From Streptomyces scabiei 87.22 (GTDB taxonomy: Bacteria; Actinomycetota; Actinomycetes; Streptomycetales; Streptomycetaceae): a stretch of 64,000 nucleotides of DNA. The stretch is from contig NC_013929.1 of the NCBI RefSeq assembly GCF_000091305.1, positions 3,968,001 through 4,032,000 of the forward strand, given 5' to 3'. A model generated the notes under the pieces. The model saw only the letters and a program-made list of their open reading frames with translations, ran no database searches and was not told the origin of the DNA. Below, in pieces: positions 32,283 through 40,613 of the stretch; the first letter of the stretch is position 1; every line of letters begins with the position of its first letter. The translations under genes and the position numbers were made by a program.

Positions 32283-35200
32283 ATGACGCGCAAGGAGCGC
32301 GACGGGCGTCGCGTGCCCGGCGGACGGACCACCGCCGCCGTACTCACCGCGGCGCTCGCTGCCACCGGCATCACTTTCATCGGCCTCGGCCTGGACGAGC
32401 CGGGTTCGCACGACAGGTCGAGCGGCGACCGGAGGGCGAAGCCGGTCACGGACGCCGCCGCGCTCGCGCGCGCGGCGAGAACCGGGAAGCCCGTCGAGGT
32501 CACGGCGCTGCGTACGGCGCGGTCCACCACCTGGGCGCGGCCGGACGGCAGGATGGCCAAGAAGCTCTACTCCTCCCCGGTCCGGGCCAAGGTGGGCGGC
32601 GAGTGGAAGGACATCGACTACGACCTCCACCGCACGGGGAAGGGCTGGGAGCCGAAGGCCACCAACGCCAGGATGGTGTTCTCGGCCGGCTCCGGGGCGA
32701 CCCGTGACAGGAAGCGTGACGACGAGCGGCGCGCCTCCCGGTCCGCCGCGCAGCGGGTCTCCCTGCTCAAGAGCCTCAGGACGGCCGCCGACGACGCGAG
32801 CACCCTCGTCACCCTCACCGTCGACGGCCACGACATCCACCTCACCTGGCCCGGCCCGGTCCCCGCCCCGATCGTGGACGGCTCGCGCGCCCTGTACCCG
32901 GAGATCTTCCCCGGTGCCGACCTGGTGCTGACGGCCGACGACGACGGCTTCGCGCAGCTGCTGGTCCTGAAGAACCGGCAGGCCGCGGCGGACCCGCGCG
33001 CCAAGCAGCTCACCTACGGCATCACCTCGCCGGACCTGTCGTTCCGGCTGAACCCGGTCACCGGCGTCCTCGCCGCCGAGGACGCCGACGGCGAAGAGGT
33101 CGCGCTGTCGCCGACGCCGCTGATGTGGGACAGCAGCGGCGCCCCGGCGGTCACCGACGGCTCGGTCGGCGCCTCCGCCCAGCCCACCGACGTGGAGAGC
33201 CCCGACCCCGTCGACTCGTCCACGCCCACGCCGGACGACGGCGCGAGCCCCACCGAGGAAGAACTCGTCGAGACGGACGAACAGGTCGACCCGGACCCCG
33301 AGGAGCTCCCGGTGCCCTCGGACGACGACCCCGCGCCCACTCCGTCGGACTCCCCGCCACCGTCCGCGCCCGCCGAGCCGACGCCCGAGCCCTCGCAGTC
33401 CGGCTCGGCGGCCACGCTCGGCCTGCCCGGTCTCGACGGCCCCTCCCCCGACTCCCGCGGCGAGTTGGTCGAGACCGACCTCTCCGGAGGGAACTGGCTC
33501 CTCACTCCCGACCAGGACTTCCTCCGCGATCCGGCCACCACGTACCCGGTCTTCGTCGACCCGTCGGTCAAGAAGCACGTCCAGAACTGGACCACCGCGT
33601 ACAGCAGGCACCCCAACGCCACGTTCTACAACGGCAAGGGCTTCAACAAGGGCGGTACGCACGAGGCCCGGGTCGGCTTCGAGTCGGACACCTGGGGCAC
33701 CTCGCGCTCCTACTTCAACATCGGCTTCGACAAGGACCTCAAGGGCACGAAGATCACGTCGGCGAAGCTGTACATGCTGGAGACGTACTCCTGGTCGTGC
33801 AGCGCCCGCTCGATGAGCGTGCATCTCACCGGCAAGGTCAGCGGGCGCACCAACTGGAGGAACGCGCCCAGGCTGCACGACGGAAACAAGATCACCAGCA
33901 AGAGTTTCGCGCACGGTTACAAGTCCGGTTGCCGGGACGCCTGGGAAGGCTTCAACGTCCGTGCGGCCGCCCAGAAGAAGGCCGACGAAGGCCGGGACAC
34001 CATCACGTTCGGAATGCGCGCCCGGGACGAGAACTCGCAGTACGCGTGGAAGAAATTCCAGGCCAACGGGGAGAACCCGCCCGTGCTCGACCTGGTCTAC
34101 AACCGCAAGCCCACCGCTCCCACCTCCCTCGACCTCGGCCCCGACGCCAAATGCACCACCACTCAGCCGTACGTCCGGATGGGATCGGGAAGTCTGACCT
34201 TCACCGCGAAGGCGTCCGACAAGGACAAGAATCTCGACTACTTCGACTTCGACCTGTGGCCGCACGGCAAATGGGCGAAGACGGGCGACCTTCTCGGCAA
34301 GACCGGCAAAGTGAACGCGCATGACGACGACAACGGCACCGCGCTGGAGACGACCGACGCGTTCCCCACCGGCAAACTGACCAACGGCACCCTCTACTCC
34401 TGGCGAGTGCGGGCCCGGGACGACGCGGGTTCGTACTCCCGGTTCTCCCCGGCCAAGACGCCGTGCCGCTTCGTCCTCGACACGGCCGCGCCGAAGTTGC
34501 CCAAGGTCGGTTCCACCGACTTCCCCAACGCCGACACCGACGAGAACGGCTTCGGCAGCGGAGCCAACGACTCGAAGTGGAGCACGAAGAAGTTCGGCAC
34601 GGCGGGCACCTTCGGCGTGCGCGCCCTCAACACGGACGTCGTGCGGTACGAGTACGGCTTCAACTCGCCCAGCTACCCCTTCCACCTGGACCGGAAGGCC
34701 GGCACCGCGACCTCCGTCAGCGCCACCCTGACCAATGCCAAGCCGCCCACCGCCGGGCCCAACGTGCTGTACGTGCGGACCGTGGACGGCGCCGGCAACG
34801 TGTCACAGCCGGCCAAGTACTTCTTCTACGTCTCCCCGCGCGACCAGGCCGACTCGCCCGGCGACTTCACCGGGGACAAGCTCCCGGACCTGATGGCCGT
34901 CACCGAGGCCGGGAACCTGTCCCTCTACCCCTCCCAGGCCACCAACGACCTCGCCAAGGGCTCCGGTGACCTGGACTACTCGATGGCCGGCGCCTACCGG
35001 GCCAACCCCGACAAGGATCCGAACGGCGACGACCTGCCGCCGTACGTCGGCGCGCCCTCCGGGCACTTCAAGGGCGCTCTGATCACCCACAACGGGGACA
35101 TCTACGGCGGTGACGGCCTCCAGGACCTGGTGGTGCGTGTCGGCGGCAGACTGTGGGTGTATCCCGGCGACGGCTACGGTGCCGTCGACATCGACAGGCG

Positions 35201-35774
35201 TGTGGAGATCCTGCTGCCCGAGGGGGCTCCCAGCCCGGCCTCGCTGACGCAGATCGTGTCCACGGGTGACGCCACCGGCGACGGCCGTACCGACTTCCTC
35301 GCCACCGCGGGCGACGAACTCTGGGCTCTCACCGGCTACCACGGGGCCACCATCGACCAGGCGATCCGTCTGTCGGGCTCCGCCTGGACCGAGCGCGACA
35401 TCGTCACCGTCCTGGACATCACCGGCGACGGGGTGACGGACATGGTGTACCGCACGGACGAGCACGCCCAGCTGATGCTCCGCAAGGGCAAGGCGGCGAG
35501 CGGCGGCGGCACCGACCTGGACTCCTTGTCGTCCGGCGCCGACTCCTCCGGCGGTACCGATCTCGAGTACGGCTCCGCCGGCTGGTCCGTCGCCAACGTC
35601 CCGCTGCTCATCGGGACGCCGGACGCCAACGGGGACGGCGTCCCCGACATCTGGGCCGTGCGTGCGGACGGTTCGGTCCGCTTCTACGCCGGAGGCAAGA
35701 CCGTCCTGTCCGGCTCGGGTACGGAGGTCATCGCGCCCGCGAGCTACTGGAAGACCCGGATCGCCATCGGCTGA
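32283..35774 (+). CDS. Large secreted DNRLRE and FG-GAP repeat protein
   Basis: A 1163-residue protein with an N-terminal signal/anchor (TTAAVLTAALAATGITFIGL). An N-terminal domain precedes a Pro/Asp/Glu/Ser-rich linker at about residues 290-390. A DNRLRE-type domain begins near residue 436 (NATFYNGKGFNKG, RSYFNIGFDKDLKGTKITSA). Fibronectin-like modules follow (TPYVRMGSGSL; LYSWRVRARDDAGSYSRFS). The C-terminal ~300 residues carry FG-GAP-like calcium loops: GDFTGDKLPDLMAV, GDATGDGRTDFLAT, DITGDGVTDMVYRT and DANGDGVPDIWAV. No catalytic domain is seen. Streptomycete RHS loci commonly carry such a divergent partner, so a surface or delivery-related role is possible. Terminates about 140 bp before the VOC gene. 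Confidence 0.85.
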   Translation: MTRKERDGRRVPGGRTTAAVLTAALAATGITFIGLGLDEPGSHDRSSGDRRAKPVTDAAALARAARTGKPVEVTALRTARSTTWARPDGRMAKKLYSSPVRAKVGGEWKDIDYDLHRTGKGWEPKATNARMVFSAGSGATRDRKRDDERRASRSAAQRVSLLKSLRTAADDASTLVTLTVDGHDIHLTWPGPVPAPIVDGSRALYPEIFPGADLVLTADDDGFAQLLVLKNRQAAADPRAKQLTYGITSPDLSFRLNPVTGVLAAEDADGEEVALSPTPLMWDSSGAPAVTDGSVGASAQPTDVESPDPVDSSTPTPDDGASPTEEELVETDEQVDPDPEELPVPSDDDPAPTPSDSPPPSAPAEPTPEPSQSGSAATLGLPGLDGPSPDSRGELVETDLSGGNWLLTPDQDFLRDPATTYPVFVDPSVKKHVQNWTTAYSRHPNATFYNGKGFNKGGTHEARVGFESDTWGTSRSYFNIGFDKDLKGTKITSAKLYMLETYSWSCSARSMSVHLTGKVSGRTNWRNAPRLHDGNKITSKSFAHGYKSGCRDAWEGFNVRAAAQKKADEGRDTITFGMRARDENSQYAWKKFQANGENPPVLDLVYNRKPTAPTSLDLGPDAKCTTTQPYVRMGSGSLTFTAKASDKDKNLDYFDFDLWPHGKWAKTGDLLGKTGKVNAHDDDNGTALETTDAFPTGKLTNGTLYSWRVRARDDAGSYSRFSPAKTPCRFVLDTAAPKLPKVGSTDFPNADTDENGFGSGANDSKWSTKKFGTAGTFGVRALNTDVVRYEYGFNSPSYPFHLDRKAGTATSVSATLTNAKPPTAGPNVLYVRTVDGAGNVSQPAKYFFYVSPRDQADSPGDFTGDKLPDLMAVTEAGNLSLYPSQATNDLAKGSGDLDYSMAGAYRANPDKDPNGDDLPPYVGAPSGHFKGALITHNGDIYGGDGLQDLVVRVGGRLWVYPGDGYGAVDIDRRVEILLPEGAPSPASLTQIVSTGDATGDGRTDFLATAGDELWALTGYHGATIDQAIRLSGSAWTERDIVTVLDITGDGVTDMVYRTDEHAQLMLRKGKAASGGGTDLDSLSSGADSSGGTDLEYGSAGWSVANVPLLIGTPDANGDGVPDIWAVRADGSVRFYAGGKTVLSGSGTEVIAPASYWKTRIAIG

Positions 35775-35917
35775 CCGGAACGAGCGCGGGAGTGGGGCCG
35801 GCCGTGGGACACCACGACCGGCCCCTTCCGCATGCCCCGCAGCCCGGCGTCCGCCGACCGTGCGGGCCCGTGCTGTCGCTCCCGCGGTCGTCAGGGCCGA
35901 GGCTCTAATCTGACGAC

Positions 35918-36373
35918 ATGTCAGACAAAGAGTCACATGGGTCATACATGTCGCACGAGTCGCGCGCGTCCCACGAGGCGTGCGGGCTGCTCGGGTTCGA
36001 CAACGTCCTCCTCCCCGTCGGCGACCTCGGCCAGGCCGTCTCCTTCTACGAGCGGGCCGGCTTCGAGGTCGGGTTCCGGCTGGACGAGGCGGGGATCGCA
36101 GGGCTGAAGGTGGGCAAGGAGACGCCCGGGCTGCTGCTGCGGGTGGAGGAGGAGCTGCCGCAGCGGCCGCCCGTGTGGGCCTCCGCGCGGGTGTGGCTGG
36201 AGGTGCCCGATGCGCGGGCCGCCGCACGGGCTCTCACGGCGGCGGGGGTCCCGCCGCTCGACGCCCCGTTCTCCGTCGCCACCGGATGGACCGTCGAGTT
36301 CGCGGATCCCTGGGGGAACGTCATCGGACTCACGGACTACAGCAAGCGGCCGGAGCTGGCGCGCACCGGATGA
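35918..36373 (+). CDS. VOC (glyoxalase/bleomycin-resistance) family protein
   Basis: A 151-residue protein with the duplicated beta-alpha-beta-beta-beta VOC fold. After a polar 25-residue head, LGFDNVLLPVGDLGQAVSFY and FYERAGFEVGFRLDE mark the first module. The second contains VWLEVPDARAAARALTAAG and ends with the family signature VEFADPWGNVIGLTDYS. Members are metal-dependent isomerases, lyases or drug-binding proteins; the substrate cannot be told. TAATCT six bases upstream of the ATG could be a -10 box of a leaderless transcript. A short dyad (TCTGAC, 5 bases, GTCAGA) spans the start codon at 35909-35925. Confidence 0.85.
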   Translation: MSDKESHGSYMSHESRASHEACGLLGFDNVLLPVGDLGQAVSFYERAGFEVGFRLDEAGIAGLKVGKETPGLLLRVEEELPQRPPVWASARVWLEVPDARAAARALTAAGVPPLDAPFSVATGWTVEFADPWGNVIGLTDYSKRPELARTG

Positions 36374-36377
36374 CCGC

Positions 36378-36435
36378 TTGAACGTGTTCAAAAAGAGGTC
36401 TAGAGTCTCCCCCAGGACGCTTTGAACGCGTTCAA
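36378..36435 (+). promoter_or_regulatory. Promoter with two TetR-type palindromic operators
   Basis: Two perfect 14-bp palindromes, TTGAACGTGTTCAA at 36378-36391 and TTGAACGCGTTCAA at 36422-36435, lie 44 bp apart. TTGAAC at 36378-36383 and TAGAGT at 36401-36406 are spaced 17 bp like -35 and -10 boxes. One operator therefore covers the -35 and the other the start of the transcript. The TetR gene at 37391-38197 lies in the operon this promoter would drive, so autoregulation is likely. Confidence 0.75.
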
Positions 36436-36458
36436 GAATGTTGCTGAGGGGTGGGGAC

Positions 36459-36866
36459 ATGGATCTCACGGTCGTCGCGTATGTCGTCTATTCGCTGGTC
36501 AGCGTGGGGCTGACGGTGTGGGTCGCACGGACGTTGAGCAGGAACGGGCGGATCTTCCTCTCGGACGTCCTGCAGGGGAACGAGAAGCTCGCCGACGCGG
36601 TGAACCACCTGCTGGTGGTCGGGTTCTATCTCGTGAACCTGGGCTTCGTGGCGCTGTACCTGAACGCCGACGGCGCCATCACCAGTCCGCGCGAGGTGTT
36701 CGAGGCGGTGTCGGCGAAGCTCGGCGTGGTGCTGCTCGTGCTCGGGGCGCTGCACCTGGGGAACGTGTTCGTGCTGAACAGGTTCCGGCGGCGGGGCGTC
36801 ATGGAGCGGGAGCAGCTGCCGCCGGTCCCGCCGCAGGGCTGGGTCGCTCCGACGGGGCACGCGTGA
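36459..36866 (+). CDS. Small membrane protein
   Basis: A 135-residue protein with three membrane helices at about residues 5-25 (VVAYVVYSLVSVGLTVWVAR), 45-70 (AVNHLLVVGFYLVNLGFVAL) and 85-110 (LGVVLLVLGALHLGNVFVL). A short basic/Pro-rich tail follows. The ATG at 36459 is preceded by GAGGGGTGGGG. First gene of the operon controlled by the TetR-type operators; the next gene overlaps its stop by 4 bp. Function unknown, though its partner suggests a redox or respiratory role. Confidence 0.75.
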   Translation: MDLTVVAYVVYSLVSVGLTVWVARTLSRNGRIFLSDVLQGNEKLADAVNHLLVVGFYLVNLGFVALYLNADGAITSPREVFEAVSAKLGVVLLVLGALHLGNVFVLNRFRRRGVMEREQLPPVPPQGWVAPTGHA

Positions 36867-37381
36867 GCGCCGCGGCCGGGCCGGCCACCGTGGACCGGGG
36901 CGCCGAGCGCGTCCCGGTCCACGGGCTCACCGTGCTGTTCGACGCCGGGTGCGGGCTCTGCGCCTTTCTGCGGGAATGGCTGGGCAGACAGCGGCAGTTG
37001 GTTCCGCTGACGTTCGTGGCGGCGGGGTCCGAGGAGGCGCGGCGGCTGTTTCCGTCGCTCGACCACGGGGCGTCGCTGGAGGAGATCACGATCGTGGGGG
37101 ACGGCGGGCAGGTGTACCGGGGGTCCGCCGCCTGGATCGTGTGCCTGTGGGCGCTGCGCGAGCACCGGCCGCTCGCGCACCGGCTGAGCAGCCCGGCGGG
37201 GGCCCGGCTGGCGCGCACCGCCGTCCTCGCCGCCGCGAAGTGGCGGGGCGCGCACCGGCAGCCCGGCTCGGGCTGCGGGAGCGGCGGGGCCGAGCTGACC
37301 GGGTGGGTGTACGACCGGCGGTACGGCTGGGTGTACCGGTCTCCCGGTGACTGTGACACCGGTACCTGCCCGACTCGTTAG
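36863..37381 (+). CDS. DCC-type thiol-disulphide oxidoreductase family protein (DUF393)
   Basis: A 172-residue protein starting at a GTG that overlaps the previous stop codon. The family motif is LTVLFDAGCGLCAFLREWLG, where DAGCGLC corresponds to the DxxCxxC signature; the second half includes AWIVCLWALREHRPLAH. A Cys-rich C-terminus (SGCGSGGAE, DCDTGTC) is unusual and may bind a metal or form disulphides. Probably a redox partner of the small membrane protein. Followed 9 bp later by the TetR gene. Confidence 0.8.
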   Translation: MSAAAGPATVDRGAERVPVHGLTVLFDAGCGLCAFLREWLGRQRQLVPLTFVAAGSEEARRLFPSLDHGASLEEITIVGDGGQVYRGSAAWIVCLWALREHRPLAHRLSSPAGARLARTAVLAAAKWRGAHRQPGSGCGSGGAELTGWVYDRRYGWVYRSPGDCDTGTCPTR

Positions 37382-37390
37382 GCTCTGCCC

Positions 37391-38197
37391 GTGCCCGCAG
37401 CGAACGACATCCCCAGCCCAGAGCCCATCGACGACCGGCTCGACGCGGAGCCCGGCGGCCCCGGGGGCGGCACGGAACAGTCCGGCCCCAAGGGCTCCGC
37501 GAAGTCCGAGCAGACCCGCGCGCTGATCCTGGAGACCGCGCTGCGGCTCTTCCAGGAGCGCGGGTACGACAAGACGACGATGCGGGCCATCGCGAAGGAG
37601 GCCGGGGTCTCCGTAGGGAACGCGTACTACTACTTCGCCGGCAAGGAACACCTGATCCAGGGGTTCTACGACCGGATCGGTGCCGAGCACCTGGTGGCGG
37701 TGCGGCCCGTGCTGGAGCGGGAGAAGGACCTGGAGGCGCGGATCGCCGGGGTGCTCACGGCGTGGCTGGACGTGGCGGAGCCGTACCACGAGTTCGCGGC
37801 GCAGTTCTTCAAGAACGCGGCCGATCCGCAGAGCCCGCTCAGCCCGTTCTCCCCCGAGTCGGAGGGGCCGCGCGAGGAGTCCATCGCCATCCACCGCGAG
37901 GTGCTGGCCGGGTCCAGGGCCAAGGTCCCGGACGAACTCCGGGAGATCCTGCCGGAGTTGATGTGGCTCTCCCTCATGGGGCTCGTCCTGTACTGGGTCT
38001 TCGACCGGAGCGAGGGGCGCGCCCGCAGCTACCGGCTCGCCGAGCGCGGCGCCCGGCTGACGACCCGGGGTGTCTCCCTGGCCCGGTTCCGCGCGCTGCG
38101 CCCCCTGGTCCGCGAGGTCCACGAGCTGTTCACGGACTTCCTGCCGGGCATGACGAAGGTACTGCCCGATCCGGGGGCGGCAGGGCGGAAGGACTGA
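37391..38197 (+). CDS. TetR family transcriptional regulator
   Basis: A 268-residue regulator. After a polar 40-residue head the helix-turn-helix domain reads RALILETALRLFQERGYDKT, then TMRAIAKEAGVSVGNAYYYF. The ligand-binding domain follows (EFAAQFFKNAADPQSPLSPF; ILPELMWLSLMGLVLYWVFD). The longer N-terminus is common in streptomycete members of this group. Last gene of the three-gene operon and probably represses it through the two palindromes at 36378-36435. GTG start at 37391. Confidence 0.9.
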   Translation: MPAANDIPSPEPIDDRLDAEPGGPGGGTEQSGPKGSAKSEQTRALILETALRLFQERGYDKTTMRAIAKEAGVSVGNAYYYFAGKEHLIQGFYDRIGAEHLVAVRPVLEREKDLEARIAGVLTAWLDVAEPYHEFAAQFFKNAADPQSPLSPFSPESEGPREESIAIHREVLAGSRAKVPDELREILPELMWLSLMGLVLYWVFDRSEGRARSYRLAERGARLTTRGVSLARFRALRPLVREVHELFTDFLPGMTKVLPDPGAAGRKD

Positions 38198-38213
38198 TCG
38201 GGATGGCTGGAAA

Positions 38214-38341
38214 GCGACGGTCACGCCGTCGTGGCGGACCGGGCAGCGACGGTCCCGCCGCCGTTCCGGGCCGGGAAGCGAAGGTCACGCCGCCGTGCCG
38301 GGCTGGGAGGCGACGGTCACGCCGTCGTGCCGGGGGGCGGA
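38214..38341. repeat. 32-bp tandem repeat, four copies
   Basis: Four units begin at 38214, 38246, 38278 and 38310, an exact 32-bp period. Each starts GCGACGGTCACGCCG or a close variant and contains a short dyad (ACGGTCACGCCGT) that could form a small hairpin. It lies in the gap between the TetR gene and the convergent ATP-binding protein gene. Confidence 0.85.
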
Positions 38342-38357
38342 CACGAGCGCGGCCCGG

Positions 38358-38750
38358 TCACCCCACCAGGGCCCAGACGGTCTTCCCGTGCCGCCCCCGG
38401 CTCCACACCCCCCACGCCGCCGCGATGTGATCCACCAGCCGCAGCCCCCGCCCCGTCTCGTCCCACTCCCCGACCTCCTGGAGCCGGGGCACGGCCGTCC
38501 CCTCGTCCGACACCTCGATGAAGCAGGACCCGTCCGCCAGGGCGGTCACCGCGACCTCGAACTCCCGCTCCAGCAGGGGGCCGTGGCGTACGACGTTGCT
38601 GGCGAGCTCGGAGGCGACCAGCACGATGTCGTCCAGGTCCGGGGAGCCTTCCCCGTGCCCCCAGTCGGTCAGGTGTTCCCGCACGCGCCGCCGGACGAGG
38701 CCCACGGACGCGGGATGGCGGGGCAGCCGGAAGGAGTGGCGTCTCAGCAC
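38358..38750 (-). CDS. RsbW-like ATP-binding anti-sigma regulatory protein
   Basis: A 130-residue single-domain protein of the HATPase family typical of streptomycete anti-sigma kinases. The N box is ELASNVVRHG (about residues 48-57) and the G1 box DEGTAVP (about 82-88). The G2 region is GRGLRLVDHIAAAWG (about 100-114). Such proteins bind and phosphorylate anti-sigma antagonists or sigma factors; there are dozens in Streptomyces. No partner antagonist gene is adjacent, and its target is unknown. Convergent with the TetR operon. Confidence 0.88.
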   Translation of the reverse strand: MLRRHSFRLPRHPASVGLVRRRVREHLTDWGHGEGSPDLDDIVLVASELASNVVRHGPLLEREFEVAVTALADGSCFIEVSDEGTAVPRLQEVGEWDETGRGLRLVDHIAAAWGVWSRGRHGKTVWALVG

Positions 38751-38866
38751 GTTCGCTCCTCACCCCGAACCCGCCCCCGACACAGAAGATGCGCGGGTCG
38801 GGTGCGCCGTGTCACTCCCGCGCGCCCCAGGCCCACGAGATCACGTCACCTGTCACGCGGCGTCTG

Positions 38867-40420
38867 TCATATCCATTCCAGCCGCCACAGCCGGAAGACG
38901 CCGGTGTCGTCCGACAGATACTGCGCCCCGCCGACGTCCTCGCTGCTGAGCACGTACTCCTTGCGCTGCCACAGCGGGATCAGCGGAACGTCCTGGGCCA
39001 CGACCTCCTGCAGTTCCTTGAAGTCGGCCACGGCCCGGCTGCGGTCCGCGTAGCGCTGGCTGTCCTTGACGAGGCGGTCGGCCTGCTCACTGCTGTACCC
39101 GTTGCTCAGTGAGTTGCCGGTGCCGACGAGCGGCCCGCCGAAGGTGTCGGGGTCGGGGTAGTCGGCGACCCAGCCCACCCCGTACGCGTCCAGCTTGCCC
39201 TCGGCGTACCGCTTCTGGAAGGCGGTCCACTCGTACGCCTTGGTCGTCACGTAGAACAGGCCGCTCGCCTCCAGCTGCTCCTTCAGTTCGGCGGCCTCGG
39301 CGGCGGCCGAGCCCCGGCCCTCGGCGTAGCCGTAGGTGAAGCGCACCGGCATGCTGACTCCCGCCTCGTCGAGGAGGCGGCGGGCACGCTGCGGATCGGG
39401 CTGGGGGTTGGCGTCGAAGAAAGAGGTGGTGTGCCCCGTGATACCGGCCGGGATGAGCGAGTAGAGCGGGTCGGTGGTGCCCTGGTAGACGTCGGCGACC
39501 AGCTTCTCGCGGTTGATCAGCGCGGCCATCGCCTGCCGTACCCGGCGGTCGTGCAGGGGTGAGTCGTCCCGCACGTCGAGCACGAGGTTGCGGGTCTCGG
39601 TGCTGTCGGCCTCGGTGACCCGCTGGTCGGGATCGCTGGGGGACAGCGCGGCGAGCGTCCGCGACGGCAGCGTGCGGGTGACGACGTCGACCCGTCGTGC
39701 CGTCCACGCCTTCTGCAGCGTGGCCGAGTTGGGGTAGTAGCGCATGAGGACGGGGCTGCCGGTGAGCGGGGCGACGCCCCGGTAAGCGCGGTTGGGGGTG
39801 AGGCGGGCCTGCTCGGCGCTGATCGAGACCAGGGAGTAGGGGCCGGTGCCGTCGACGCCGGCCTCGGTGCGCAGCCTGTTCGTCGGGTACTTGGTGCGGT
39901 CGACGATCGACCCGGCGCCGGTGGCCACCTTGAACGGGAAGGTGGCGTCCGGCGAGGAGAGGCGGAAGTCGACGGTCAGCCCGTTCGCGGTGACCGACCG
40001 CAGGGTGTCGAGCAGGGTGGCGGGGCCGACCTCCGCGTTGATGCGCTTGACCCGGTCGAAGGAGTACTTGACGTCCTTGCCGGTGACCTGGCGGCCGCTG
40101 GGGAACTTCAGGTCCGGGCGCAGGGTGCAGCGGTAGACGAGGAGGGCGTTGCCGACGAAGGCGCAGCTCCGCGCGGCGTCCGGCACCGGTATGGCGCCGC
40201 CCGGCTCGAAGGTCAGCAGCGACTGGAACACGTTGCTGTACATGGCCCAGGAGCCGGCGTCGTAGGCGCCGGCCGGGTCGAGCGAGGTGACCGTGTCGGT
40301 CGTGCCGACCGTGATCGTCCTGTTCTCGTCCAGCCCTGCCGGCAGCAGCTGCCAGCCACCGATCGCCGCGACCGCCAGCACCAGCAGCGACGCGAGAATC
40401 CTCAAGCGAACCGACCGCAT
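38867..40420 (-). CDS. ABC transporter solute-binding protein, family 5 (peptide/opine type)
   Basis: A 517-residue exported protein with an N-terminal membrane segment (ILASLLVLAVAAIGGWQLLP) and no lipobox Cys. The family 5 fold is shown by DTVTSLDPAGAYDAGSWAMY at the start, FPSGRQVTGKDVKYSFDRVK (the family signature) and DDSPLHDRRVRQAMAALINR in the middle. YGVGWVADYPDPDTFGGPLV lies near the end. It would capture oligopeptides or related solutes. No permease or ATPase genes are nearby, so it either works with a distant transporter or has another role. Confidence 0.88.
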   Translation of the reverse strand: MRSVRLRILASLLVLAVAAIGGWQLLPAGLDENRTITVGTTDTVTSLDPAGAYDAGSWAMYSNVFQSLLTFEPGGAIPVPDAARSCAFVGNALLVYRCTLRPDLKFPSGRQVTGKDVKYSFDRVKRINAEVGPATLLDTLRSVTANGLTVDFRLSSPDATFPFKVATGAGSIVDRTKYPTNRLRTEAGVDGTGPYSLVSISAEQARLTPNRAYRGVAPLTGSPVLMRYYPNSATLQKAWTARRVDVVTRTLPSRTLAALSPSDPDQRVTEADSTETRNLVLDVRDDSPLHDRRVRQAMAALINREKLVADVYQGTTDPLYSLIPAGITGHTTSFFDANPQPDPQRARRLLDEAGVSMPVRFTYGYAEGRGSAAAEAAELKEQLEASGLFYVTTKAYEWTAFQKRYAEGKLDAYGVGWVADYPDPDTFGGPLVGTGNSLSNGYSSEQADRLVKDSQRYADRSRAVADFKELQEVVAQDVPLIPLWQRKEYVLSSEDVGGAQYLSDDTGVFRLWRLEWI

Positions 40421-40613
40421 CCGGCGCCCCTCCCAAGAACCCCACCCGGCCCACTGCGCACAGTGGTTTCGCGGTGGCGCGGATCACCTAACCACAGTCG
40501 GCTGTGTTGACGGAAGGCAGGTTTTGTTGAGTTGCGAAAGAACTCGGTAAGTGCAGCGCCCACGCGCGCCGAAAAGCCTTCCGAACAGGTACGGAAAGGC
40601 TCCTGACGCCCCG

